NCBI RefSeq assembly: GCF_947507565.1
Contig: NC_089175.1
Coordinates: forward strand, 2,531,733-2,595,732
Reading direction: 5' to 3'
Source: Oscarella lobularis
Lineage: Eukaryota; Porifera; Homoscleromorpha; Homosclerophorida; Oscarellidae
DNA length: 64,000 nt
Part shown: positions 40,761-55,500 of the stretch, piece by piece
Layout: every line of letters starts with the position of its first letter
Position numbering within the stretch: the first letter of the stretch is position 1
The notes under the pieces: generated by a model
Told to the model about the DNA's origin: nothing
The model's input: the letters and a program-made list of their open reading frames with translations, nothing else
Database searches by the model: none
Made by a program: the position numbers and the translations under genes

Positions 40761-43700
40761 TCAGCACGCTTGAGTGTTGCATTGTTTCGACGCCGATTTC
40801 TTGTTCAGTTTGCAACAATTGTACTCGTCGATGTTTTTACCTGTGTTGAGATCGCGACAGACGACTCGGCGCGTCTGGTTCCCTCCTCCACACGTCTTGC
40901 TGCATTCGCTATATTTTTTCGTGATCCACTTGAAATTGACATTCTGGGGACACGGCGTTTCGTTGCGCCTTCAAAAGGACAAAATGAGCAAGAAATAAAA
41001 AAGGCTAAACGGGATTTACTTGCACTCGCCGCAGCACGTTTTTTCTCTAGGTCTCGGCTTAGACAAATCGGAGCATCGACTTTCCTTCACGCGTTTTCCG
41101 TCTTTTGTGCGACGACACTCAACAACTGGAGTTTGTGTACCACCTTAAAAATACCTTCATTATCTCCCGCAAAAGACGTTATTTAGCTACGGTACCTGGT
41201 CCGCATTGACTGCACGGGGACTCTTTCTGACTCCAGACATATTTCGTGCATTGCGGTGGAGGATCCGTAGAATTAGGCATAATGTAGAAATAAAAGAAGC
41301 CGGCATGGCATCCCTCAGGCTCAGCACCGTAAATTAGAGCTTCTATAGTAACGCTGCAATTTGTTGGAGTGCTCAGTGCGCCAACAATAACTTCCGGACG
41401 TCGAAGGTAGTAAAATGTCGTTCCTGCCATGTGAACAATTTGAATTTCTCCACCTGTTCCGCCAATCACAACTCTTTTGCCATCATCGTGACTAAGAGCT
41501 AAGGATAGATTCAGTAACTGCATTTCACAAAACACTCTATGTTCAACTCACCAAGAAACAAGAATTGGGAGTCTCCGAACTCTTTAATTATTATTAATCT
41601 CGCACCAGCCGGAATAGTGTGAATGGGAAAAAAAGCTTGGAAGGCTTATAAGTCAGACAGCAAGTAATGACATATTTTACTTTACCGTTTGTGGCTTGCT
41701 GTATTCCAGATGGGAAGGAGCAATTATTTTGAAAGCACGATGAGCCGTCGCCGTCGCAGACGCCACAATTATCATATTTTTTTCCAGACATTGGAACGTC
41801 GTCGCAGCCGACCGGCTAAACCAATCAATGAGGTAGCGTAGATAATTGCACAGTTCGCTTACCACACAACTTCCGTTAAAACACCGATCATTCGTGTGAG
41901 AGTGGCACCGAAGTCCATCTAATTCTTCAACAGAGTCATTTCGGTAGAGCTTTCCCGTTGATTCAGAGATACAGACTAACGTGCAGGTTTTATCTACACC
42001 CCGAATAATAGTCAAGCTCTTTTTGTACATTCTACCATGTCATTGTATACCAATGGGGTAGGGTTGCAAATCAGAAACTCCTTTAGCTATCCCAAGCTTT
42101 GTACATGCTTCTGCCCGAGTCTTGTCTGGCATGTCGTCCCAGATGCGCTTTTCGGTTGGACACGGCTACACATCATGTAAAATTATAAGTACTACTACTC
42201 AAGTCTGTGTACTCACATCATGACGGCGAGTTCCCAGTCTTATCGAGTCTCCTTCGCAAGGAAAACCGCATTTACTAGGACTAAACAGGAATGTCGTTAT
42301 AGATTAAAAGTACTAGCTTTGTGTAAGAGCAACGAACGGTGGACTGTCGCATTTTCTCTCTTCTCTTACAAAGCTGATACCGCAGGTGGCGGAGCCGTCT
42401 CCTACCGGCTTCCACTCTCCCCATGAGCCATTCACAGGCTCAGAGTCAAAGTTTTCAATACATGGTGGTGGTTCACACAGGTCGTCGCCGGGAATAACGC
42501 TGGGCAACACAGATGCCTTTTGACACTTGCGACGGAAACAAATATCCTACGATCGAAAAGCGGGCGTTACTCCTGATCGATTAGACAACTCTAGAATAGA
42601 ATTTACTGGATACGTATCCGGTATTGGTACAGTAGTGGGTCTCGGCACGGGCGATCCGCACGGTGTCCCATCGGTGGCACCGACAAACGTTGTAGTGCAC
42701 TGTCCGTTGGGAAGTTGACACCACAACTCTTGACAGATATCCTGCGGAGATGTTCATACACGGAGTCGTCCCAATAGATCAAAGAGTTGTTAGTTACCCG
42801 ATTGATAAACGAGCAGAATTTCGAACCAGGAAATGCGAGATTGCACTGATCGTCTAGAGTATACCATTTTCCAGGAAACGTGTAGTACTTCTGCCCAAAG
42901 CCTTCTTTGAAGTCAGACACGCAGTTCTCAAGGCACTTCAGGTCACCGTTGCTACACAAAAATCGATTTGTCGTACAACGTGCTGTATGCAATAGATCGT
43001 CTTTACTTGATTCTGTCAAACAGGTACCCTTTGCTGCACTGAGACCACGTGAAAATCTGCGACGCTCCGCTGACGGACGGCGACATTACGAATCCATCAG
43101 AAGCACGGCATTGTCCGCCTGAGCCGTCGTGAAGCATACCCAGGCTGAGAGAAAAAGAAAAACTCCTATAATAAATTATGATTTTTAACGTGTTTCAAAT
43201 ACTTGTGTCCGAGTTCGTGTGCGAGAACATAGCCGATCTGTAAGCCCTTGTCGCTGTTAACGGAAGCTCGGAATTGATTTGTGCATACTCCTCCGATCCA
43301 CGCTCTTCCCAGTTCCCAGCAGTCTTCTTCTCGTCCAAAGCACATGCCGTTTCTAAGGAAAAGGAAATGCGAGTTTGTGCGCTCTCAGTGCACTGTTCAT
43401 TTTAAAATATACCCCGTTAGCAAGAAAGCGTGATCGTGGTGCAAAGGATGGTTCAAGCCATCGTTGTTAATTTTCGCCTGCCAAGCGCTAAAACTCTCCA
43501 AGTTCGTTTTCGAATTTTGGCTAATTCGCAAACCCTCTTTCTACGGAACGCAATGAGATAAAATCTGAAACATAACTTCAGCGCACTTCCTCATCCGCTT
43601 TCGTTTTGAAGACAATGCATCGTTTGAGTATAAGACGAACATTGAAGTCCAGTTCATTAGAGTGATACAAACCGGAGGCCTTCGAGAAACAAATCGTAAT

Positions 43701-44817
43701 AGAAATAGAAAGTTTTTTCCTCAGTTCTACTCACAATGTGAAGTAATTTGATTATAAATTTGAAAAGAATCGTCAGGTTTTTTCCGTGTATGTTATAGGA
43801 CAGATGGTCAATGACGATAATGCTTTCAATAACGTGAAGTCTCTTTGACGCTACGTCAAGAGACTCCGGCCGTATCCTGTTGCAGGTATAGTTTTCCACC
43901 TTTGGCTTCAATTTTTCGGCCAAAGTATCATTAGACGTATTACAAAAGACATTGATGGGCTCCAAACGAGGATCAGGGGTAGGACTAGTAGTAGCAGAAG
44001 TAGTCGTAGGCGCAACTAAGCACTTGTTATTAGTAGGAGGAACAGAAGTAGCAGTAGACATCGGAGCGCCGTCGTCATCATTGCCAGTCATACCACTTCC
44101 CCGTTTCGTCACAATGTGACTGTGCTCGCCTTCCACGAGATGATCAGGAAGTGGCTGTATAATCATGTGATCGCCTTCTATCATTATGGCTCCTCCCTAC
44201 AAGTTTTTGCTAATCAACTTAAATTATCCGGAAATTGGTTTCTCACCAACGTTCCATTGCAGTTTTCGAGTACAACACGAGACTTCACGTGAGACTTGAC
44301 CGTTCCGGAATAGTGACAAGCGTACACGTCGTGATTTATGATCGAACGCTCGTCGCCGCGCAATTCCAAGACAAAGCTCGAACTGACGAACGTCGTGTCC
44401 GTCTTCACTTCCAACATGAACGTTTTCCCGAACGCGGTGAAATTGAAGTGAATCGGCTTCGCATGATCGGCAGTCATGTCGATTCGTCTCGTCGTTGCGT
44501 GATCGGTTAGGAGATCGTGACTGACGTATTGACCGTCTTCGGTCACTCGCATTGGTGTTGTTAGATCGTAGGGAGGGGCTAGATTGGATTTGTAGCTCTA
44601 CTATCGGGGCAACCCACCAGTTCTACTACGGGTACCTTCGTGCAAACGGTGGCGAGGAACGCCAAGGAGAGTCTCCGTGTCGTACTTCGACATGGACTCG
44701 TGCAACTGAACGAGAGACAATGCAGAACGAGTTCTAGGGCTCGTGCGAGCGTACCCTGTGCTCGATTGGAGCTGATAGGGTGAGCGGCGAGAAGAGAGCG
44801 AGCAGAAGCCAGAGCAT
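40761..44817 (-). CDS. ADAMTS metalloprotease
   Basis: Secreted zinc protease of the extracellular matrix. Only the span is given; the stop is TGA at 40761-40763. The start at 44817 gives signal peptide MLWLLLALFSPLTLSAP. Order: prodomain (APPYDLTTPMRVTEDGQYVSH onward), a Thr/Ser-rich linker, reprolysin domain with the zinc site HELGH and GMLHDG plus the Met-turn VMSPSV, disintegrin-like region (CSKGYL onward), a TSP1 module (GEWKPVGDGSATCG), Cys-rich and spacer regions (CGVCDGDGSSC, LTIIRGVDKTC), and terminal TSP1 repeats ending CSKTCGGGNQTRRVVC and KQCNTQAC. This is the full ADAMTS layout. I cannot say which vertebrate subfamily it matches. Confidence 0.92.
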
Positions 44818-45171
44818 TGCAAGTGGAACTGGGAGAGACCGCCGATTCGAGTCGCCTTTGTTTCTTTCGGCGATCCCACGCAAGGATGCCCGCAAGGATG
44901 CAGATGAATGGGTTCACAAATTTGATTAGTCGACTCATTCTTCGGTGCACGGGTGTCGACGTCGCGGAGGGCCTCGTTCGTGAAGAACGGGATGCGGACT
45001 TCCTGAACATGTGCGTGATGACGTCACATGACGTCGAGGAAAAAAACCACAGTGACGTACACAAAGAAAACCAAGCTAGAGGTAGAGGATATTCTAATTA
45101 TATGCACGTAGCATGAGAAAGACGGAAATTCAATTTGCATGCTCATATCGCACCAGCACACAGAATTCTCG
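44818..45171. other. Intergenic, nothing recognised
   Basis: Between the ADAMTS start and the Nup98-Nup96 stop, both on the minus strand. It should contain the ADAMTS promoter. The short overlapping frames here are not convincing. Confidence 0.45.
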
Positions 45172-48100
45172 CTATTTTACCAAACCAGATATGTAACTTC
45201 GAGTTAGCGCTCTCAATTCCGACATAGTGTAGTCCTCCGGCATAGGAAGACAGGCAATGAAAGGCGTAAGAGCGAGAGGCGGTAGAGCACTGTCGTCTAA
45301 CACGACGTCTTCATCAGGATGGTCCTATAGAAACGGTATGGCCTGCAATTGAAAATCAATAAAAACATCTCTTACCTGTAAAAATAGGAGCGTTTTCAAA
45401 AACGTTGCGCATTTCATACTAATTTCGCTCTGACAGAGCCTGTCTTCGAAAGAGACACACGTGAAATCCTTCATACGAGTACACAAGAGCTGAAGCTGCT
45501 CTTGCAATCGTTCCCTAAGATCCTCGTCATCGTTCTGAGAAAGAGGTACAGTAGCAAGGTCTTCTACTGCTGGCCGAATGTACGTACCTCGTCCAAATTC
45601 ATCATTTCACTTCTGATATTCAAATAGTCCAAAATGATCTAAAAGAAAGTCGCCCGTTTCGCGCAAACGAATTTTATTAATTAAAACGTACTTCGCCGCG
45701 GTTGCTCCAGTCAAATATGTCGCAATTTCGATTGTCATCGGCTAGCTGCTCTAACATCGCAAAAAGATACTGTTCTTTCCCTAAAACGACGCGTGCAAAG
45801 GTGCAACGATAGAATTACGTACGCACCATTAACGATGCAATCAGCAGCTAAATTTTTCATAATGACGTCATGGGCTGCATTCCAAAAGCCGCCCTTCAGG
45901 CAGTACTCAGCCTCTTTCTCCGCATTTTGATCATAACGGGCTCTCAGAGCCTATATACATGTAACTACCGTAAGAGAAAAAACCAGGCGTACGATAAATA
46001 CTTTTGCTTCGAAGATCCATTCAGCTGGTACGAGCAGTTTTTCAACTAGAAACTTTTCGTCTTCGCTATCGTCGTCCAAGCCGCACTGTCTCGTTAAAAT
46101 CTGCTGAACAGCCAGCTGCCTATCCGCAGACTCGTCCAGATGAAGAAGAACGAAAATAGCCCACTTCCACAGGCCAAGAGACTCTAACTGCGAAGCGAAG
46201 TCGGTGTGAAGTGCAACGTAGTTATAAGCAGGCAAATGCTCGTAGTAAACAGCTCTCAGAAGCAAGCTAATAAACCAGCTAAAAAGAAAAGGACTTTCCA
46301 ATCAAAATAGGAAATTAAATTTAACTAAGAGAATCGAACCTGACTCCATGATCCAAGAAATGCGACGTATAGGTGGCCGGAGATAGACTTCTCTCCAAAC
46401 GGTGCGTGCGATTAGAATGGAGTTTCAGCAAGTGAAAAGATAAGTCTCTGACTGTGCCCATCAAGCCTTGAGAGTCAAGAAAGTTCAAAAGTCGGCCGTT
46501 CTTTACGTAGGGCGGATGAGGCGGCGCAGCAACGGTGCCAGATTTTCCCTTTTATTAATTAAAAATACCATTTTCTCTTTTGTGCTAGAAATAGCGAAGT
46601 GCAAACCTTGAAAGCTTCGCAATAGAGGCGCAATCCGCGAGAAATTGAATCAGAAGCCGAGCATTCAACACTAAAATTGTCGCATTAGTGAAATCGTTCG
46701 TAAGATCGCGTCACTTTACTTTAGATGAAGAGACAGACATCTTTGCCAATGCATGCCTTCGCACGTCTGTATAGAATGACGTAGACTCGACTTATCCCAC
46801 GACGTTTGTCCGGCTGAAATAGCGTATTTTTTCAAGTACTCAACATTCATTAGAGCATCCGCCTAAAAGACACATCTCAAGGAGCTCTACTTCGTCTTCA
46901 ACGAGTTCCCTTACTTTCAGTTGCTCCCATTCGCTCAACTGTTGCAAGCACAACGCTTTGGACACCTCGCTACCGCCCATCTGAGCGATGATCAGAGCAA
47001 GACTGTGATCGGCGTGACGTTGAGCTAGTTGACACGCCGGCCCAATTTGCTCAGTCGAAAGCAAAGAGCCCAACCTGTCCAAATAGTCCTAATAGGGAAA
47101 AAACCCTCAAAAGACGTTCCAAGCGCGGACAAAAAATGCCTACCTTTTCGCCCGAGGACTCGACCCGTTTCATTCCCGTTATCGACAGCCAATCAGCGAC
47201 GGCGTGCCGACGAGCGATTCGATGCAAATACGACGCCTCCTCCGTCTCGTGGTCGACCTCTTCGTCGTTGGCGTGAACGCCGTCGAGGCGACCCCACAAG
47301 GCGACACACAAACGACAGTTGGACTCAAACTGCTCTAGCGACTCATCATCTGAGAAAAATCCTCTAGTGACGATGCGCATGCAAAATGCCTACATGACTC
47401 ACGTAAAAATTTTCTGGCCATTTCCTGCGCTGCACTGGTCATATCGTGAATGATCTGGACGCCCTTGGCGACAGTGAAACGAGGAACACCGTTCTCGTCC
47501 AAGTGCTGTCCGCTGTGTCGAAAGGCGACGTCCAATGCAGGCAGAAAATGAGCCTAAAACACAACACGCACACAAAGTTTACTAAACAAAGTAACTAAAC
47601 GTCAAACAACGTATGATCTAGACCTCTATGTTTGGAGACGCTGGAATCATCGTCGGAGATATGACGACTCTTTCGAGCGTCACGGTATAGTACGGCGAAT
47701 GCCGCAAAGAGGCTGCTCCAGCGGACGACTTCGGTCCGAAGATGGTAAACGACATATCGGCGTCGGAGCTCTTCTTCGTCGTCGCCGTCGGTGCGAGCGA
47801 CGAGCCTAGATGCGCCAAAATCCCGTTGGGACCCCACCCGACGCGAAACGATCGTCCCATGAAAGCCGCCGTGTCCTTGATAAGACATTGACGTCCCGAT
47901 TCGCTCGCGGGATCGTGGAACTTCCTAAAGAAGCTCTCCTCCCACGGCACGGGCGTAATGACGCGTTTCTCTCGAGTCAGGGTAGCGGCATGAGCGCGGA
48001 AGGAACGAGACGATTGCTGAGGAATTCCACGTGGCGGTCGGCTGGAGACGTCCATTCTCTGAACGCTGAGAAGGGACGACGCCGGGGAGAGAGTCGCACC

Positions 48101-51100
48101 CAACGGTATCGGCGATTGAACCAAACGTTGGACGCTCGACGTCGTCTGTTTCCACGGAACGAATCCAGGCGATTTCCCCGTTGGAAACAGGGGAGGAAGT
48201 CGGTTTTCTTTGCCGAGCTGCATTTCCGCATAGTCGTCGTCTTCGTCGCCAAAGAACGACGCTTTCATCACTTGAAAATGCTGCGGGTTGATCTTGAGAG
48301 CGGCAGCCGTCTTCTCCGACTGTCCTTTGACGACTTGTTCGTCGTCGTCGTCAACGTCTTCGTCGTCCATGTGAAAGGATTCTGCAAAGGAATCCTCGTC
48401 GTCGCTCTCGTCAGCGGAGTCTTTCATTTCAGTGTCGTCGTCCAATATGAGAGGAGTTTCAGTTTGTGACGGGATAGGTTCGGCTGGCGGGAAAGCGGAA
48501 GACGCTTGAGTCTGACCCGGCTTCGGCTTCGGCTGCTGATTGGCAGCCGCCGCCGCCGCTTCTCCTTTCTGACGTTTCTTGGCAACCGCATTTTCCTCGT
48601 CGGAATCCTCGTCAACGAGGCCATACTTGGAAAAGTGATCCACCTATAAGGAAGAACGCCTGTGAGAATAGATAGACAAAAAACGCATGCCGTGTCTACC
48701 TTGAAAGTCCACGCTCCGCTTCCAGGTTCGTAGTCAATGAATGTCGCGCCCATTTTCGCCGTTAGACGCTCCACTTTGTCAGAATAGCGCATTGATGCGA
48801 GTCGTTCAGGATCCTAAAGAAAGAATATTGTATGAGAGCCAACTTCATTGGGTTTCAGAGTTTTTGCCTTGATTGCTTCTCGCGTCGATTTATCAATTGG
48901 CCACGTCTTTTCGAGGCACACAAACGCGCGTTTGTTCAATTCTTCGCCACAGGAAGGCTTGACGTCGTCGTCGGGATAGACGCAAATTTCTTTACGTCTT
49001 ATATGAACTGAAAAAAGATTAGTTTTCAAAGAAAAGCGAAGATCTAATAAATTAAAAATCTCACCTATTTCGTCCAAATTCAATCCGCGAACATTCGTCT
49101 TCCCTTCGAAAACGACGTATCCGTATCCCTCTCTTCCTACCTTGAAGTCGTCCACTTCGATGGGCCCAGACGAATCGTGGGACGGAGCCAACGCTTGCAA
49201 TTCGGCCAACGACGGCTTCATGTAATAACCGGGCCGCGTCAAAGTGATGCCCGTCGTCGGATCGACTTTTCCCGTTCCACCCACCGAATCGGCGCCAGAC
49301 GGACTCGCTCCGGAGAGAATGCTCTCGTCTCCGGTCGCCGAAGACGCAGCGGGAGTGAATCCAGCGAACGTAGGAGGCTCCGCCAGCCCTCCAACGGTGC
49401 TCTCAGACGGAGTATAACTAAAACTTGCGAAAAACAAAAGACTGAGCAAAGCCGGTTCTATTGAAATTTCTGTGGCTCACGTATCCGAGAAGAGATTTCC
49501 GCCTGACGTCGTCTTCGGCGTGCTGCTGGCCACTTCGGGACCGTTCTTCTTTGGAGTTATGAGCGCGGAAAGAGCCGCGTTGGATGACGTCGACGTCGCG
49601 GCGGTGGCGGACTGTCCGACCGAAGGAGAAGCCCCTGATTGACTCGTATTGAAGGTCACGCTCTTCTAAAACGATCTATGTACGTCAAGTTGCGTTTTGG
49701 ACTACGAGATTTACGTCTGGTGTCGATTTTGGCTTGATGACCAACGTCTTCACGCTCTTCCTGGGAACGAGCATATCGTGCTTCATCTTCGACAAATCCC
49801 ATTCGTCGTCGTTGTCTGCGACTTCAAAAAGATGAGATTTTCGAACGATTCGACGCGGTTTGATGCGAGCCGCCGGACGAGGCATGAGTTTGTAGTGAGA
49901 CGCCGGGCTCGCCTGACTGACAGGCGACGAAGTCGTCGCCGCCGCCGTCGCAGAATTACCCGTAGACGACCCAGGAGTTTTCTTCGCTTCCTAAAAAGAA
50001 AGAGAGAAAAAACGTTCCAAAAGATGCGTTAACTCTTCTTATGTCGCTTTGGGTACCTCCACTGCGTTTCTAAAGAGCGGCGAATCGCCAAACGGCGAAT
50101 TCTTCAGCGCTTGGAGCTGCAATTTCAATAATTCTTGCTGAGGCACGACAGTCATTCCGGCTCCCACTCCACTATTTCCCAAGCCGAGACCGAGTCCCGA
50201 GCTACTCTGCAGTCCAAGACCCCCGCCGGACGACAGGCCACCTAGGCTACTGGTGCCACCGAGTCCACCCAGACCTCCCAGACCTCCCAGACCTCCACCG
50301 CCTCCAGCCTGATTCATTCCCATGCCTAGTTTAAGTCCGCCACCGAGACCGAGACTCCCTGTATAAAAAAATCTAATAAAAACTTTTAGGGGGGGTTTCT
50401 AATAAAATGTACCTGATGCTTGCGATGTTCCCAGTCCGAGGCCGAGTCCCGTTCCTTGCTTATTGAATATTCCACCTCCTCCCGACATGCCGCCGAGACC
50501 GAGACCGCCCGCGTTTCCGCCTAGCTGAAAAGAACTCGCTCCGCCGAGTCCGCCGCCGAGTCCGCCGCCGAGTTGAAGACCTCCGGTTCCGGTGGTTTGG
50601 TTTCCGAAGAAGGCGTTGCCGCTCGTACTCGTCCCGAGTTGAAGTCCTAGGAGAGAGAACAAAATTGTCATACATAAAATTTGAATATAAAGTAGCATGT
50701 GTTCTCGCCTTGGCCAAGTCCAGTGTTTCCCAAGGATAATCCGCCGGGTTTATTGTTGAAGAGATTAGCGCCACCGCCTCCCTATTCGCGCAAAACCATC
50801 ATTTAGGTTTGAATTGGAGAGGAATTTATTAGTACCTGAAGGCCTCCACCCAAAGTGAGTCCAAGTCCACTCTGTTGCTGCTGTTGCTGCTGTCCAAACA
50901 TACCTCCAGTCTGCTGAATCATCATTTTTGCCACGACGAGTATGAAATCGTTTTGCTTACCGGCAGACCTAATCCCGCTTGTCCGCCACCGGCAGGCGCA
51001 ACTGTCCCAGTAAATAGACCCCCACCAGTAGTTTGATTTGCAAATAGCCCACCGGTCTTGTTTTGCTGATTGAACAACCCCCCTTGATTCTGCTGTCCAA

Positions 51101-52343
51101 ACAGCCCACCTGAAACGCACAAGCCGAGTATCAAGCATAGACATAATACGCTTATAAAGATATGATTTACCGCCAAGGCCAGTCTGTTGCGACTGCTGCT
51201 GTTGCTGTGCGAAGCCACCTCCTGTTCCAAGACCGCCCATTCCTAAGCCACCTCCTCCTACTCCTCCTAGCTGCGACTGCTGACCAAACATTCCACCAGC
51301 CTGCGGTCCTCGTCGATTCAACTGGTAATCTTCCATTCTCAGTTCCTAACTCGATTAATTAAGAGAAAATTAATTTATCAGGTTCCACTTGCCTCGAATG
51401 ATTTGTTCTCATATTCTTTCATGCCCGATATAGCTTGCAAAGCCGTTGTAATAGTTTGCACGTATCCGCCTATCTTTGACGGTGCCGAATCAGTTCCATG
51501 CACAGGCTAATAAAAAAACGTCGTTTTCCCCCGCTGCTCCGCGAATCGTCATAACAAACCTTGAACTTTACAGGAGTTCCAGGACCGGCTTGCTGCCCAC
51601 TGAAACTTCCTCCTAAGATATCGATTAGCGTTGAGCCTATATCTAATCAACAAATTCAACGTACCACTTGTAAATATGCCACCACCAGTGGCTCCAGAGC
51701 TAAAAGAGCTCGTTCCACCGCTGAACGCACTCGCCTGTCCACCCAACTGAGACTGCTGTCCGAAGAGTCCTGTACCAGCCGTAGTCCCACTTCCACTACT
51801 ACCACTGAAAAGACCTATAGAAAAAAATATAAATACAGAATAATAATAATAATAAATACAGAAACTCCTTTTTTACCTGTTCCTGTTTTCTGCCCAAAGA
51901 GTCCGGCTCCTGCTTGGCTCTGCTGTTGCTGAGGCGACTGAAAGACATTGGTTCCTGTATTGGCACCAAAAAGTCCGCCAGTGCCGCCGCCGGCGCCGAG
52001 TTGAAATCCGCCCAGGCCCCCTGTCTGACTTGTCTGTTGTTGCTGTTGCTGCTGTTGTCCGAATAGGCCTCCGGTTCCCGTTCCTCCCGCTAGGGTGCCG
52101 GTGCCGCCGCTGAAGCCGCCGCCGGCACCGGCGGCGAATCCCGAGGCTCCGCCCAATCCTGTCGTTCCCAGTCCCGTCGTTCCCGTTCCAAACGATTTGT
52201 TTTGACCGAAGAGGCCGCCGCCCGAGAGCGCTGCTGTGGGAAAACGTTCGCTCGAAAGGGGGCCCCCGATTGAAACTGTAGCGCGATCGGTACTTACTGT
52301 TGCCGGTGAGTCCCGCGCCTCCGAATGTCGGCGTTTTGAACAT
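45172..52343 (-). CDS. NUP98: Nuclear pore complex protein Nup98-Nup96 precursor
   Basis: Multi-exon gene for the self-cleaving precursor of two nucleoporins. The start at 52343 is MFKTPTFGGAG. FG/GLFG repeats fill about 49.4-52.3 kb and are extremely rich in Gly, Gln and Leu. A GLEBS-like segment (SKIGGYVQTITTALQAISGMKE... ELRMEDY) lies near 51.3-51.5 kb. The autoproteolytic domain (49.0-49.4 and 48.7-48.9 kb) ends in VDHFSKYGL, with the HF/S cleavage site at about 48632-48642. The following acidic DEDSDEE region and the alpha-helical Nup96 part run to the stop at 45172-45174, ending CLPMPEDYTMSELRALTRSYI, as in vertebrates. Exon borders are not listed. Length and layout are normal for the family. 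Confidence 0.95.
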
Positions 52344-52557
52344 TGTCTTCTGGTTTGTTTTGTGACCGTGGCGCCCGGAAGACGAAGAAGGCGGCTTTTT
52401 CTAAGCGAAGGACTTGAAATCGGTGACGGGAAAGCCACTGAAACGCTGATCACGTCGTATCACTTCGTAGAAACGGGCCTGTCAGCAAAAAAGAAGGGAC
52501 GCGGTGAGTAAGCGCGTTTCCCGGCTAATCACGCACGCGCGCTAGAAGAGCGGAGAG
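52344..52557. promoter_or_regulatory. Divergent promoter region NUP98 / CWH43
   Basis: The two start codons face away from each other across 214 bp. The interval is CG-rich near the plus-strand start and shows no TATA box. Confidence 0.55.
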
Positions 52558-55500
52558 ATGAAGCCGCCCAAAGTCAAAGCTCTTCGCCATCGCATTCAGA
52601 GCACCCTATTCAAAGTCGGCGACGAGTTTCAGGACGTGCCCGAAAGTGCCGTGCTCTCGTCGCGCTCGGACGACGGCGAAAGCGTCGCAGACGTGCAAGA
52701 AATCGAAGAATTCGTCGAAGGACTCGCCGAACTGGGCAGCCTCGCCTCCGAGACAATACTCGGTAAACCTATTGCAACAAAGTAGACTCGCCAGTCGCAT
52801 CGTGCTACGATAAAAAATGGGGATTAGGCTAAAAGAAACGAAATTCCTGCAGAATTCGATTTCTCTCCTGATTTCAAAAAATTTCCTTTATTTCCTGCAG
52901 GATACGTGTGGTGGTCTCTCTTTTATGCCCTTGCTCCTCTCATCTGGTTCTTTCCTTTGAATGAACTCGACATAACCGGATATGAGGTCTTGATTGCACT
53001 TCTCTTGTCTCCCGCCTTGCTCGGCTTGTCGCCGCTGCGTCGTTTCGTGTTTACGAATCGCGGACTCGCCGTGCTTCAAATTCTCTCCGTTCTCAGTCTG
53101 GCCTCGTATCAGTCATCGACTCTCATTCGTCGTCTCACCATTTTATCGCTCGGGAATGCGGCGTCAAATTTGGCACTTTGCGCCTCGTGGCACTCGACTT
53201 CTCCGAAGCAAAGGTACTCGTGATTTTAATTAGATTAAAATTAAAGTTGTCACGTGATAACTGCCATAACATTAATATTTCTGTTTCTAGATTTCAAGGT
53301 TTGTGGGGCTTTCTTTTGGGTCATTTTCTCCTGTTAGCCATCCGTGTGTGGTGGACGTCGCTCAATGCTGTCTGGGCGAGCGACACTTTCAATACAATCG
53401 TCATCGTCCTCGGTCTTCTAGCCGTTGTCGAACGCTTGTACTCTTCTGAAAGTCCAGAAAAAGGAAAACAGCAGAAGATGAGTAGACAGCTCGAAGAGAT
53501 TAGCTCGCCCACGTGGTCCCTCGCCGCTATTGGCTTTGGCTCGATGCTCTTTCTAACTCACTGGCTATTTAGCGAAGCGTCGCTACTCTCGCGATGGGTC
53601 GTCACTGGGCTACCAAATTCGGGCCCACCACCAAATCCATGGGGGTGAAAAAATTATTTATACATACATATATACGTATAAATTTGTATGTATTTTTCAG
53701 TGGTGCCGTGATTGTCGCCTTGGCATTTAGTCTATCTCTACTATCTCCAACGATCCTATTTCGTTCAAAATTGTGGTGGATAATTGGCTTGGGCGGCGGT
53801 CTTCTTCTGTACTATGCCAACACTTACATTGCTTTTATGGGCGGGCTCATTATTGGTTTATACGTTTTTTCCCTGTGGCCGTACGTTATTCAGTCGGTTA
53901 TGGGATTGCCTCCCGCGAGAACGATGACTCTAGCCATGCTAGTATACATCGTTTGGATTCTCGCCGCCGTTTGGGTCGTCGCTTATAATTTTGTGCCCGT
54001 CGGTGGAACGATAGCCAGGGAGCAAACGGGAATCGTTATGGGGCTCGTCATGATGGGCGTTGCTGGACTCGCTCTTTTTATTGGAAGAAGCAAGGCAAGG
54101 GGAGGCAAGGAGCCTTTGAAGAGGACAGAAAGTCGCGGGGCTTCGGATAGACGATTTTTTGCCTATGGAACAAGACCAGGTGGGGTCAGAAGTGAATGCG
54201 TAGTCTGTAGTCTACTATTTCAGTGTAGCATTACTTTTGCTTGTTCTTGTGGCTCTTACTGGACTGGCTGTCAGATATGAGCGTTTTAGTTACGTGAAGC
54301 CGGAGAAGGTGAGCCCTACACGTCTTTCTTAGTAACCCCCAAATCTTGCCAATAGGAAGAGCAGAGGGAATTTACGGCCATGATATGGACAATACATTTT
54401 TGCTACGACAATCAAGGTTGGCCGAGTTTTGAAAGAGCTGCTCAGCTCATCAACAACACAGGCACGTTTCCGAAGCCTAACTGATTCAACTTCCTTGTTA
54501 AATATGTATTAGGGGCCGACGTTGTTGGCCTACTAGAGACAGACGCGTCGAGGCCATTTCTTCATAGTCACGATCTAACGATGTGGCTGGAAGAACGGCT
54601 TGGCATGTATGCTGATTTTGGGCCGGCAACGAGAAAACACACCTGGGGGTAAAGTGAGCTCTTGACTTGAATCCAAGTGAATAAATTCTGCTTCATATAG
54701 AGCCGTACTACTTTCCAAACACCCGATCATCAAATCTGAGCATCACCTACTTCCGTCGCCTGAGGGTGAAGTACATTCTCTTTGGCTGCTTAGACGTTCA
54801 CATTGATGGGGTGATTCTTTTAGGAGAATTAGCTCCTGCTATCAGTGCTACTCTCAATATCAGTGGCCACTTGACCGATTTCGTTGTCGTTCACATGGGA
54901 AACGACGTCGATGACTTGGATCGCAAACTTCAAGCAGAAGCATTGTCAACAATTTTATCCAACTTGTGAGCAATCGATTTAAACCGTTGCCTTTTCAGAA
55001 AGACTTCTTCTTTCTCTGTGCAGCGAGAATCCTGCTGTTTTCTTGGGCTATGTGACGTCAGCACCGTTCAGTCGAGATTATCACCAACTTGTCAGAGTAG
55101 GAAAGGTCAAGGTAAGGAAGAGACTTATCATTTTGCACGTGCGCCAAATTGCTATCATTCTTGCTAGGATATAGACAACACTGATCGAAATAGATGGTGT
55201 CAGTACATATTTTACAAGAAGCTTATAAGGTATTTATAAGCAACCAGTTTGTCCAGAGTATTGCCAAAAGAGTATTTATTCTAGACTTGGCTATGCAAGG
55301 ATATCCCACGGTGGATTGAGCGACACTGAGACTCAGCTTGCAAAGTTTCGAATCCCGGAATCACCTGATGAAAAGGATAACGATAAAATTAGTATTAATC
55401 CTTCAGACGTTCCTCAGAGGATCCGCTTTCCTGAAACGTAAGTTTTGATATTAGCAGTGTCATTATTAGTTGATTAACGTGCCGTCTTAGGTTTGGCTCG

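Noticed and set aside
47810-48469. 219-codon plus-strand frame inside Nup98-Nup96
   Set aside because: It is antisense to conserved Nup96 coding sequence and low in complexity, with no domain.
49685-52343. Glycine-rich repeats as a separate silk- or collagen-like gene
   Set aside because: FG/GLFG spacing, the GLEBS segment and the downstream HFS autoprotease site identify them as Nup98.
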